From: Boesenbergia rotunda
Lineage: Eukaryota > Streptophyta > Magnoliopsida > Zingiberales > Zingiberaceae
Reading direction: 5' to 3'
Assembly: GCA_024364735.1 (NCBI GenBank)
Contig: JAGFNQ010004033.1
Span: 248,001-312,000 of the forward strand
Length of the DNA: 64,000 bases
The notes under the pieces were generated by a model. That model searched no databases. It saw only the letters and a list, made by a program, of their open reading frames with translations, and was not told where the DNA came from. The position numbers and the translations under genes were made by a program. Shown here piece by piece: positions 46,712-55,911 of this stretch (position 1 is its first letter; every line of letters begins with the position of its first letter).

Positions 46712-46844
46712 AGTGTGTCTGCCCTTCCCAGGCGCTAGCCACAACATCCAGGTTAGTAGCCTCCGTGATTTGTCTCATTCGTGTTGGCTCTAGGACGGAT
46801 TGACATGGGAGTTGGGGGGCAAGCGAATCGCCTTTTGCCACCTC
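46712..46844 (+). mobile_element. SINE-1 copy c, right half
   Basis: Completes the SINE-1 copy interrupted at 28330: 'ggcgctagccacaacatcc', 'gcgaatcgccttttgccacc'. It is followed by AAATCCATTTTAGTT at 46845-46859. Confidence 0.7.
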
Positions 46845-46859
46845 AAATCCATTTTAGTT

Positions 46860-47098
46860 ATGGTATAGTGGAAGGACGACTAGTTATCATCACAGACATC
46901 CATGGTTCGATCCCCAGCTACAATGTATTTTATAGGAATTTTTCTTCAAAATGGGATGCGAATCCTGGGACACTGGACTTTTGGACCGCCCGCCATGAGC
47001 GCTTCCCGATTTACACTAGCAACTGGTAGGAAACATTCGTGAGCCGGACCGATCATCCGAGATTCGACGTTATCCAACCTCGTTAATCAATTTTTTAC
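46860..47098 (+). mobile_element. SINE-2 copy b, with tRNA-like head
   Basis: The head 'atggtatagtggaaggacga' and a B-box-like GGTTCGATCCCC (about 46912-46923) show tRNA origin. The body matches 27353-27557 and the tail is a T run (47091-47096). It is flanked by AAATCCATTTTAGTT at 46845-46859 and 47099-47113. Confidence 0.75.
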
Positions 47099-47113
47099 AA
47101 ATCCATTTTAGTT

Positions 47114-48145
47114 AAATCGAACTTATTATTTATAACACAACTAGATATGTTTTTGACGTTCCTTGCCAAGGACTTTTGTCTTTAGTCGATAATATATAAT
47201 TTTCATTCAACTCAAATCCTCACCAATTAGTTCAATCCTTTGTAAGATAACTTAGTGTGATGCTATCGTCCTATCAACTTAACACCATGTTAGTCAATTC
47301 ATTTGAATATGTTTGTGACTGTTTCTATTAATGACTTAAGTCAAGTCCAACTAATAGTTGAATCAAATCTGATTGATATTAATTTTATTCTCCGATAAAT
47401 AGACCTCTTACAAAATTTGATCAATAGAAAAGACACATTAATCAAAACATAAATAAGAATAATATGAAAAAAAAATCACAAATAAACGATCTGATCTAGA
47501 TGCCCTGAATGTAGCGACTCTTCCTAGCACTTGTTAGATCACATGAGCATAGATTTAGGGTCTTTTGAGTAGAGAATGAGAATAGTTTGGAATTGATTGA
47601 TTGATTAATCCTCGAGCCTTTTATAGACCCCTTAAAGATTGACACTTATCTTGTCTTTGGGAAGTCATTCCGGTCACCCAGACATTTGTTGACTTGGCAA
47701 CAAATTTAATCCTCTTCAACTTTAAATAAGCCTGACTTAGCAATTTTCGATCACTTGGAATACCTCCCATTGTCTAGAACTTTGCCAAACTTCATCCGTC
47801 GAGTGCCTCTTTCAAACTCAGTCAAACCAACCTTTTCTGGTTGACTTGAGTTGCTCGGATCGTCCAAACTAATTAAGGCCGCCTATACTTGGTTCCATCT
47901 TCGGACATGCTCGGTATACCGAGTCTTCGTCCAACTCTAGTTTCCTACAAGACCAACATGTAAAACAATATTCAAACAAGCCTAGTACTTAGTCTACCTG
48001 ATCTACTAGCCTCACTTGCTTGGAGTTCACTTTTCGAAGACTTTTTACTACCTCAATTCACTCTCCTAGGAATTTCCCTTTCCTTAGAGTTCACTCTGAG
48101 TATTTTGATTACCTCCCCTAGAATTTCCCTTTACCAAGTATTTGG
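47114..48145 (-). other. Unassigned sequence, probably an LTR remnant
   Basis: No open frame of note. From about 47490 on, minus-sense features recall a Sirevirus LTR: a 'ccttttataga' TATA-like site (47618-47628) and repeated 'ggagttcac...' and 'aggaatttcccttt' segments near 48030-48140. It ends at TTTGG, next to the SV6 LTR start. Confidence 0.35.
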
Positions 48146-48249
48146 TGTTGATGCAGTCTGGCCCTGATTGTTGTTTTGGTGTTGACATCGATTTTAGTTT
48201 AGGCTGATCATTGTTGATTATGATTAAGTCCTGATCGGGGATCAGGCAT

Positions 48250-48730
48250 GGTATGGAAAATCCTAATCTGGAGGGCTAGGTGATGGAAAATCCTAACCTG
48301 GAGGGTTAGGTGTTGAAAATCCTAGTCTGGGAGGCTAGGTGTTTGGAAAAGTCCTAGCTTGGAGGGCTAGGTGTTGGAAAAGTCCTAATTCGGAAGGGTT
48401 GGGTGAAAAGTCCTAGCTTGGAGGGCTAGGTGAAAAGTCCTAACCTGGAGGGTTAGGTGCAAATTCTCATCCTGGAGAATTAGGTGAAAAAGTCCTGGCT
48501 TGGAGGGTCAGGTGCCTAGCTTGGAGGGCTAGGTTGGATGATGTTCTAACTCGGAATGGTTGAGTGAAAAGTCCTAGCTTGGAGGGCTAGGTGAAAAGTC
48601 CTAGCTTGGAGGGCTAGGTGAAAAGTCCTAACTTGGAGGGATAGGAGCAAATTCCCAACTTGGAGTGTTAGATGGAAAATCCTTAGCTTGGAGGGCTAAG
48701 GTGGATGGAAACTTAGCTTGGAGGGCTGAG
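48250..48730 (+). repeat. Covarying hairpin array 1 in SV6 LTR
   Basis: About 17 units of about 25 bp, type TCCTAGCTTGGAGGGCTAGG with 'tgaaaag' linkers. Stem variants change in both arms: CCTAGC/GCTAGG, CCTAAC/GTTAGG, CCTTAGC/GCTAAGG. The loop (C/T)TGGAGG is constant. The copy in the 3' LTR is at 58252-58700. Confidence 0.85.
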
Positions 48731-48744
48731 TTTGAGTCCCTGGA

Positions 48745-49390
48745 TCGGTCTGGTGATCGATCAGGGATTTTGGCACGCTGCTCCTTCGTGGATCGGTCTG
48801 GTGACCGATCCAGCGATGACTGATCGGTCGGGCGACCGATCAGGGAGCACACAGTGAGGTTCGGAACCTACTGTGTTGCTCCTGATCGATCTGGTGATCG
48901 ATCAGGGAGTATGCGTTTCACCCATTGACTGGCTCCTGATCGGTCTGGTGACCGATCAGGGAGCGAGCAGTGAGGTTGAGTTCTCTTGCTGAACTGCTCC
49001 TGATCGGTCTGGTGACCGATCAGGTTTACTGTGCAGATTGTTCCGGAGAACAATCAAGCGTCGCAGGTTCCTCTCTATGATCGATCAGGACGGAGCCTGA
49101 TTGGTCTGGTCAGGTTCTGATCGGTCTGGTGACCGATCAGGAGGCTGCCTGATCGGTCAGGTGACCGATCAGAAGGCTTAGCCTGCGAAACTCAGAAATC
49201 GCTCAATATAAGGGTGGATCGGTCCGATGAACGATCCACGACCTGGGATCGGTCTGGTGATCGGTCCAGGAGAATCTCAAGGAAATCGCGATTTCTGATT
49301 GAGCGTTGGGGATCGATCAGGACGGAGCCTGATCGGTCTGGTGACCGATCAGGATGTTATCTGATCGGTCCGGTGACTGATCACTTTAAT
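48745..49390 (+). repeat. Covarying hairpin array 2 (GATCGGTC type) in SV6 LTR
   Basis: More than ten inverted repeats of type TGATCGGTC-TGGT-GACCGATCA. Variants change both arms: GGATCGGTC/GACCGATCC (48790), TGATCGATC/GATCGATCA (48883). Loops are mostly TGGT, GGGC, AGGT or CGGT. The copy in the 3' LTR is at 58705-59185. Confidence 0.85.
49205..49212 (+). promoter_or_regulatory. Possible TATA box of SV6 LTR
   Basis: AATATAAG in 'gctcaatataagggtgg', within array 2. This is a weak match, and no better candidate was seen nearby. Confidence 0.35.
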
Positions 49391-50416
49391 TCAAATTGCA
49401 TTGTCAGACGCTCTGATCGCGTCTGAACACAACCGATTCGCTACCACTTTCCTCTGATATTTGATATGCTGCTTGATTTGCTGCTCTAATACTCTGAGTA
49501 AGTTTTAGGTGACAGGGGAGGATTCAAACACTCAAGGAGAAGTCAAAGAGAGCTTTCCTTGGAGCAGGTTTGTCCCTTTCTCCACACAGGTTGCAACGGC
49601 TGGATGCAGGACTGAAGTTGCTGACTGAAGCTTGGCTGAGGGAGCTCAGGAAGTTCAGTTAGGGTTCAGTGTAGCTGGCGCGTTGGCAGTGAGGCAGCTG
49701 GAGGCTGCTGGAGATGAGATCATCTGTTGCTTAGCGGAGAAACAAAAGGAACGAGAGTTGTAGTGTTCAGTATTGATCGAATCAAGTCTTATGCTCTTGA
49801 GTTCCTGTGTTTTTGAGTTCTCCACATCAAGCTTGCTGTTCTTGAGTTCTTCAATCATTCTGAGCAAGCTATTGAGAAGCAATCATCATACTTGAGCACT
49901 TGAAGGAGAAGACAAGAGGCTTGGAGTCCGACAGTGGGAAGACACGGAGAAGGGTTCTTGCGTGAGATCGCCACTGGGTGGAGCTCAGGGAAGCTTGCTG
50001 TGTTTTTGTCCTAGCTAAGTGTTTGAGTAAGATCCTTCTTGTTGTTTCTTTGTGCTCATTCTATATCATTGTTTGAAACACACTGTGGGGAGGTTTCTCC
50101 ACCGAGAAGGAGGTTGCTTCATATCCGGTGATCACCGGGGCTTGATCTGCCGACGATCAAGGGATCGCCCACCTTAAAGGCACGCCAAGGAGTAGGGGCA
50201 AGTTATCCCCGAACCTTGTAAACCCTCCTGTTAGCGATCTTGGTAGCTGTTGACTGTTAGTTTTCATCTCTGTTTTTGTTTACTGCATTGCTCTGCTATT
50301 TTCTTGCTTCTTCCGCTGTACTGCTGATAGTTTGAGTGCAGAAACTTGATAACTCTTCAAAGAAGAAGTGTTGGCTATATTCACCCCCCCTCTCTAGCCA
50401 TCTTGTTCCCAACAAG

Positions 50417-50428
50417 TGGTATCAGAGC
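50417..50428 (+). other. Primer binding site of SV6
   Basis: TGGTATCAGAGC, two bases after the LTR: complementary to initiator tRNA-Met. Confidence 0.95.
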
Positions 50429-50472
50429 AAGGTGCTCTGTTTACGGCTTAACAACCGAGAGTTCTCAACAAG

Positions 50473-53400
50473 ATGACTTTGAGAGAAGGATTCTCCACCA
50501 CCCGACCTCCATTCTTTGATGGCGCCGACTTTCAATATTGGAGATCAAAGATGGAATACTACTTGAAGATGGATATCCACACTTGGTTCGCAGTGAAGGA
50601 GGGATTCATTCCTCCTAAGGATGATGAAGGCAAAGAACTTGAGTCATGGAGGTGGACTGCCGAACAAACAAGGAAGAGTGAAGCCGACGCGAAGGCGGTT
50701 GTCACTCTACAATGTGGCATGAACAAAGACCAACTCATCAAGGTTGGTCCTTTCACAAGTGCCAAGGACTTGTGGAATAAACTCATTGAGCTCCATGAAG
50801 GCACCCGAGACTCGAGGATTGCCAAGAGGGACTTGTTCCTCAATCAACTCCAAAATCTCTCCATGAAGGAGAATGAGTCGGTAAGTGAGCTCCATAGCCG
50901 GTTCAAGGAAGTCCTTAATGGACTTCATTCAATTGATGAAAAGGTCGAGAATCGCGACCTTGTGAGGTATGTCTTGAAAGCATTTCCGAGGAATGCTTTG
51001 TGGTCATCCATGGTGGATGCCTACAAAGTATCCAAGGATTTATCTATTGTGAAATTAGATGATTTATTTTGTGAGATGGAATTGCATGAGATGGCTAACA
51101 AAGGCCCCAAGGAGAAGGGGATTGCCTTAGTTGCAGGGGACCGGACCAATAAGAAGAAGAAGGAGAAGAAGAAGGAGAAGGAGGTCTCATCATCTTCATC
51201 CTCTTCCGAATCCGAGTCAAATTCTGAGGAAGATGGCAGTGGCTCCTCTTCATCTGAAATGGCCAACTTTGTGAGGAGGATGATGCGAAGAGATCGACGT
51301 TTCAAAAGTAGAGGTAACACTAGTGAATCCAAACTTGATAAGAATAATGCATCTTGTTTCGAATGTGGTAGGAAAGGACATTTTAAGAATGAGTGTCCGA
51401 AGCTTAAGAAGAAGGAGGAGAAATCCAAAAGAAAAGAAGAAAGATCCAAGAAGAAGAAGAAAGCTTTGAAGGCTTCTTGGGATGAGTCATCCTCTAGTTC
51501 ATCCGATGATGAAAAGGAGGAGAAGAGCACAAGGCAAGTGGCTCTCATGGCTCTTGGAGAGGAGAGCAGTGATGAATCTTCAAGCTCCGCAAACACGGCT
51601 TCATCATCTTCGGATGATGAAGAGGTTATGATTGAGGGGGAGCATCTATCAACTTGGTTTGTTGATAGTGGATGCTCCAAACACATGACCGGGGATAGAT
51701 CATTGTTTACCACATTTCACAAGAAGAGTAGAGGTAATGTATCATTTGGTAACAATGGTAGTCTTAAGGTCATAGGAATAGGAGACATTCAAATATCCGA
51801 ATGTCTTAGAATCTCGAATGTCCTTCTAGTCAAGGGGATGAAGTTTAATTTCCTAAGTGTCAGTCAATTGTGTGACACGGGTTACACATTTGACTTCCAA
51901 CCAAGTCAATGTCTAGTTAGACAAAATGACACCTTGGACACGGTACTAGTAGGAGCAAGAGTAGACAATATCTATCAAGTTTCATTTAAAAGTGCTACTA
52001 ATGCTTTTGCTAAGTGTCTCATGTCAAAAGAAGAAGAGTCTACACTTTGGCACCGGAGGCTAGCACATGTGAACATGAAGAACATCCAGAAGCTGGCCAA
52101 CAAGGGACTAGTTCGAGGCTTACCGAGCATCAAGTATGGAAAAGATAAATTATGTGATGCGTGCCAAATGGGTAAGCAAACAAAATCTGCACATAAAGGT
52201 AAAAGCACTGTAAGTACTTCCAATGCATTAGATTTACTTCACATGGATCTATTTGATTGTAGCACTATCATATCATTGAATGGAAGTAGATATTGCTTTG
52301 TTATCATTGATGATTTCACTAGATATACATGGACTTTCTTTTTAAAACATAAGGACCAAACCTTAGATATTTTTATTTCTTTTTGTAGAAGAATTGAAAA
52401 TGAAAAATCATCAACAATTAAGACAATTAGAAGTGATCATGGAGGTGAATTTCAAAACCAAAGGTTTCTAGAATTTTGTCAAGATAAGGGGTATAGACAT
52501 GAGTTCTCTACTCCTAGAACACCACAACAAAATGGTGTTGTAGAGAGGAAGAACCGTGTACTTCAAGAGGCTGCACGAAGCATGCTCAATGAGTACTCAC
52601 TCCCGAGTTACTTATGGGCCGAAGCTGTAAATACAGCTTGCTATGTGCAGAATCGAGTTTTCATCCATAGGTTTTTAGGAAAGACTCCCCATGAACTTTG
52701 GTTTGGGAAACCACCTACGGTTAAACATCTTAGGGTGTTTGGTTGTAAGGTGTTCATCCTAAACACCAAGGATCACCTTGGAAAGTTCACGGCAAAGGCT
52801 GATGAAGGGATACTACTCGGGTACTCCCTAGTTAGCAAAGCCTACCGAGTCTACAACAAGAAAACTAGATTAGTTGAAGAGTCTGCTGATGTGGTCTTTG
52901 AAGAAGTTCCAAAATCAATTGACCAGTCAGAAAATGTAGAAGGAGTTCAACTCGAACTTAGGAGATTAAGTTTGAATGAAACTCCAAGTGTTGTTGATGG
53001 TGATGAGTCTGATGACGGTGAGCCTAGACAACCCATTGATCAGCCAGATCCTGAGGCTAAACTTGTGTCTAGTGAACCTATTCAAGAAGCACCACCAACA
53101 CCAAGGCAAACTAGATTAGCCTCTAGTCATCCCCAAGACCAAATCGTTGGAGACATCCATCAAGGGGTTAGGACTAGATCATTCTTCTGGAATGAGGCTA
53201 ATGAAGTTGCTCTAATTTCCGAAATTGAACCTAGAAAAATTGATGAAGCATTAAATGATCCCGATTGGATTATCGCAATGCAAGATGAACTAGGTCAATT
53301 TGAGAGGAGTCAGGTGTGGGACTTAGTCCCTAGACCTAAGAAGACCACCATTATTGGAACCAAATGGGTCTTCAAAAACAAATTAAACCACAAGGGAGAA

Positions 53401-54753
53401 ATCATTAGAAACAAGGCACGCTTGGTAGCCAAGGGCTACAGTCAAGTTGAAGGCCTTGATTATGATGAGACTTATGCTCCTGTGGCACGATTAGAGTCCA
53501 TCCGATTGATGCTTGCATTTGCAGCACACCGTGGCTTCAAATTATTTCAAATGGACGTCAAATCGGCCTTCTTAAATGGTTTGATTAAGGAAGAGGTCTA
53601 TGTCGAACAACCTCCGGGGTTTGAGAGTACCGAATATCCAAACCACGTGTTTAAGCTCAAAAAGGCACTCTATGGCCTAAAACAAGCACCCCGGGCTTGG
53701 TATGAGCGGTTGTCGACATTCTTAATTGAGAAGGGCTTCGTTAGAGGCCAAATAGACCCTACACTGTTTCTACGAAGAGATGGTGATAATATATTTGTAG
53801 CCCAAGTATATGTCGATGACATAATCTGTGGCTCAAACAATAAGGGCTATTTAAATGAGTTCATTGGACACATGGAGAGTGAGTTCGAAATGAGTCTAGT
53901 AGGAGAGTTGACTTTCTTCCTTGGACTTGAAATCAAGCAAACTCGCGATGGTATCCATGTGCACCAATCAAAGTATACACATGAAATGCTTCGAAAATTC
54001 AATATGAGTGATTCGAAAGAGGTAACCACTCCCATGGCTACAAACAAAAGATTAGACAATGATGAGAGTGGTAAACCCGTTGATCTAACTCAATATCGAA
54101 GCATGATAGGTAGTTTGCTATACCTCACAGCTAGTCGACCAGATATACTATTTGCTGTAGGTATGTGCGCTAGATATCAAGTCTGTGCCAAGGAATCTCA
54201 CATAATTGCTGTTAAGCGAATTTTGAGATATCTCAAGGGTACAATTGGTGTAGGTCTTTGGTATCCCCGTACCGAATCTTTTGATTTGATGGGCTATACG
54301 GATTCCGACTACGCTGGATGTATGTTGGACCAGAAGAGCACTAGTGGGGGCTGCCAATTCTTAGGATCGTCTTTAGTAAGTTGGTCGAGTCGGAAGCAAC
54401 ATTGTGTTGCTCTTTCCACTATCGAGGCAGAATATATCGCCATGGGAGAGAGTATATCGCAATTGTTGTGGATGATCCACACCTTAGAGGATTATGGATT
54501 GAGTTACAAGGGTGTGCAAGTGTTATGTGATAACATTAGCACAATCAACTTAACCAAGAATCCGGTCCATCATTCTAGGACCAAACATATTGAAGTAAGA
54601 CACCACTTCATTAGGGATCATGTAGCTAGGGGGAGCATCATACTCTCTTATGTAGAGTCAAAGTCAAACTTAGCTGACATTTTCACTAAACCACTTCCCG
54701 AGAATGAATTTAGTTTCCTAAGACGGGAGTTGGGAATGTGTCGCGCTTCATGA
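50473..54753 (+). CDS. SV6 gag-pol polyprotein, complete frame
   Basis: 1426 residues without a break. Gag: N-terminal R-P-P-F-F-D-G and Y-W-R-S-K-M, core L-I-E-L-H-E-G-T (about 105-112), a Ser/Glu-rich stretch (235-265), and a CCHC knuckle C-F-E-C-G-R-K-G-H-F-K-N-E-C (about 294-307). The aspartic protease W-F-V-D-S-G-C-S-K-H is near 394. Integrase: zinc finger H-x3-H (about 525) to C-x2-C (about 555), and catalytic Asp, Asp, Glu in H-M-D-L (about 590), R-S-D-H-G-G-E (about 655) and V-V-E-R-K-N (about 689). RT: W-V-F-K-N-K (about 963) to Y-V-D-D-I-I (about 1113). RNase H: Y-T-D-S-D-Y-A-G (about 1274), E-A-E-Y-I-A (about 1313), ending L-A-D-I-F-T-K-P-L. The order protease, integrase, RT is copia. 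The start at 50473 follows the primer site by 45 bp. Compared with SV2 and SV3, the coiled-coil C-terminal part of gag is missing between knuckle and protease. Confidence 0.95.
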   Translation: MTLREGFSTTRPPFFDGADFQYWRSKMEYYLKMDIHTWFAVKEGFIPPKDDEGKELESWRWTAEQTRKSEADAKAVVTLQCGMNKDQLIKVGPFTSAKDLWNKLIELHEGTRDSRIAKRDLFLNQLQNLSMKENESVSELHSRFKEVLNGLHSIDEKVENRDLVRYVLKAFPRNALWSSMVDAYKVSKDLSIVKLDDLFCEMELHEMANKGPKEKGIALVAGDRTNKKKKEKKKEKEVSSSSSSSESESNSEEDGSGSSSSEMANFVRRMMRRDRRFKSRGNTSESKLDKNNASCFECGRKGHFKNECPKLKKKEEKSKRKEERSKKKKKALKASWDESSSSSSDDEKEEKSTRQVALMALGEESSDESSSSANTASSSSDDEEVMIEGEHLSTWFVDSGCSKHMTGDRSLFTTFHKKSRGNVSFGNNGSLKVIGIGDIQISECLRISNVLLVKGMKFNFLSVSQLCDTGYTFDFQPSQCLVRQNDTLDTVLVGARVDNIYQVSFKSATNAFAKCLMSKEEESTLWHRRLAHVNMKNIQKLANKGLVRGLPSIKYGKDKLCDACQMGKQTKSAHKGKSTVSTSNALDLLHMDLFDCSTIISLNGSRYCFVIIDDFTRYTWTFFLKHKDQTLDIFISFCRRIENEKSSTIKTIRSDHGGEFQNQRFLEFCQDKGYRHEFSTPRTPQQNGVVERKNRVLQEAARSMLNEYSLPSYLWAEAVNTACYVQNRVFIHRFLGKTPHELWFGKPPTVKHLRVFGCKVFILNTKDHLGKFTAKADEGILLGYSLVSKAYRVYNKKTRLVEESADVVFEEVPKSIDQSENVEGVQLELRRLSLNETPSVVDGDESDDGEPRQPIDQPDPEAKLVSSEPIQEAPPTPRQTRLASSHPQDQIVGDIHQGVRTRSFFWNEANEVALISEIEPRKIDEALNDPDWIIAMQDELGQFERSQVWDLVPRPKKTTIIGTKWVFKNKLNHKGEIIRNKARLVAKGYSQVEGLDYDETYAPVARLESIRLMLAFAAHRGFKLFQMDVKSAFLNGLIKEEVYVEQPPGFESTEYPNHVFKLKKALYGLKQAPRAWYERLSTFLIEKGFVRGQIDPTLFLRRDGDNIFVAQVYVDDIICGSNNKGYLNEFIGHMESEFEMSLVGELTFFLGLEIKQTRDGIHVHQSKYTHEMLRKFNMSDSKEVTTPMATNKRLDNDESGKPVDLTQYRSMIGSLLYLTASRPDILFAVGMCARYQVCAKESHIIAVKRILRYLKGTIGVGLWYPRTESFDLMGYTDSDYAGCMLDQKSTSGGCQFLGSSLVSWSSRKQHCVALSTIEAEYIAMGESISQLLWMIHTLEDYGLSYKGVQVLCDNISTINLTKNPVHHSRTKHIEVRHHFIRDHVARGSIILSYVESKSNLADIFTKPLPENEFSFLRRELGMCRAS

Positions 54754-55283
54754 TGTTCAAATTGCGGTCAAAACTCTTCATGATTATTTCAAAATTGTTG
54801 GGGAACAATTGGATAACTTTGGGAACATCTCACACAAACTATAAGGTTTAACAAAACATTTTTGTTTGCTAGATATGGGATGAGATGTTAGGTTTGACTC
54901 AATTTCTCAAAATGTCACTGCATCCCTTGAGGAATTAAGTTAACTAGATAATAATCACGGTGGTGACCAAGTATGGGGAAAACCATTGCATAACATATGT
55001 GTATATGGCTCCATGATCATACTTGGACATTCCAATCAAGGCAACTTGATTGGAAACTTGAATTTGGAATCAAAACTTGGTTGAATTTGCTTGATTGATT
55101 GTTGATTGAGTTTGACTCCATTTAGATGGATCAAAGTGTTTGTTGAACCTATAAGGACTTTTGATTCTTGTTCAGGGATCAATTTTAGTCATAAAATCAT
55201 GTACAAGTTCGACAAAGTCCATCAAAACTCGTTTGGAAAATTCAGAAGTTCTGAAACTGAACATTTCAGTTCGTATCAGGAAA
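54754..55283 (+). other. SV6 spacer between pol and palindrome array
   Basis: Non-coding, mixed composition. I see no gene or clear signal. Confidence 0.5.
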
Positions 55284-55700
55284 CCTGATCGGTCACCGGA
55301 CTGATCAGGCATAGGGCTGATCGGTCCCTGGACCGATCTGGCTTCTTCCTGTGGTGATCGGTCCACAGACCGATCAGAGAGTCAGCAGTGACTCTCCGAA
55401 CTTTTTGACCAAGGATTCTGAGCCATCCTGGATCGGCCTCCGGACCGATCTGACACCCTGTGGGGATCGGTCCACAGACCGATCAGGGAGCTCAGAGATT
55501 TCTCTCCAGACCCTACTGATCGAATCCTGATCGGTCACCAGACCGATCAGGAGTGCATCTGATCGGTCATCCGACCGATCAGGCCCATGCCAGTCCGATC
55601 AAGCTATAGCCTGATCGGTCTGGACGCGATCAGATCGAATGGTGATCCATTCAAACGCATTAAATTTTGGTTGGTGGACCGATCCACCAACCGATTAACT
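55284..55700 (+). repeat. GATCGGTC palindrome array upstream of SV6 ORF3
   Basis: About nine inverted repeats with arms TGATCGGTC/GACCGATCA or GGATCGG.C/GACCGATC. Loops are ACCG, CCTG, CACA, ACCA, TCCG or ATCC, mostly the complement of the LTR loops (TGGT, CGGT), so the array appears inverted relative to the LTR array of the same element. Confidence 0.8.
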
Positions 55701-55911
55701 CTCTCCAAACCCTCGTTTTTCCGAACCCTAGCGCCGAAACACCCTCCTCTGCGCGACTTGCTTGTGCGAGAAAACCCTCCTGTGTGTCTTTCTTCCTCGC
55801 ATGAGCGTGAGTGTGAGTCTCGTGCGCGTACCTCTCTCGCAGAAACGGTCTGCGATTTTCTCTTGCACCGAGTTTCTCCTTGCGAGTTCTTCCGATCCAA
55901 GAATCTTCTTA

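Larger units (their letters stand above)
48146..50414 (+). repeat. SV6 5' LTR
   Basis: 2269 bp, TGTTGATGCAGTCTGG to GTTCCCAACA. It carries two hairpin arrays (48250-48730 and 48745-49390), a TATA-like site, a U5 with the 'ttcaccccccctctag' block, and ends two bases before the primer site. Confidence 0.95.

Noticed and set aside
46860..46925. tRNA gene
   Set aside because: It has a B-box-like motif but no cloverleaf, and it is followed by a SINE body with T tail shared with another copy.
47114..48145. Host gene remnant
   Set aside because: No coherent frame; LTR-like features fit better, though weakly.
48250..49390. CRISPR-like array of short palindromic repeats
   Set aside because: Units vary, spacers are short and repeated, the arrays lie inside LTRs with TG/CA ends and primer sites, and the genome is plant.
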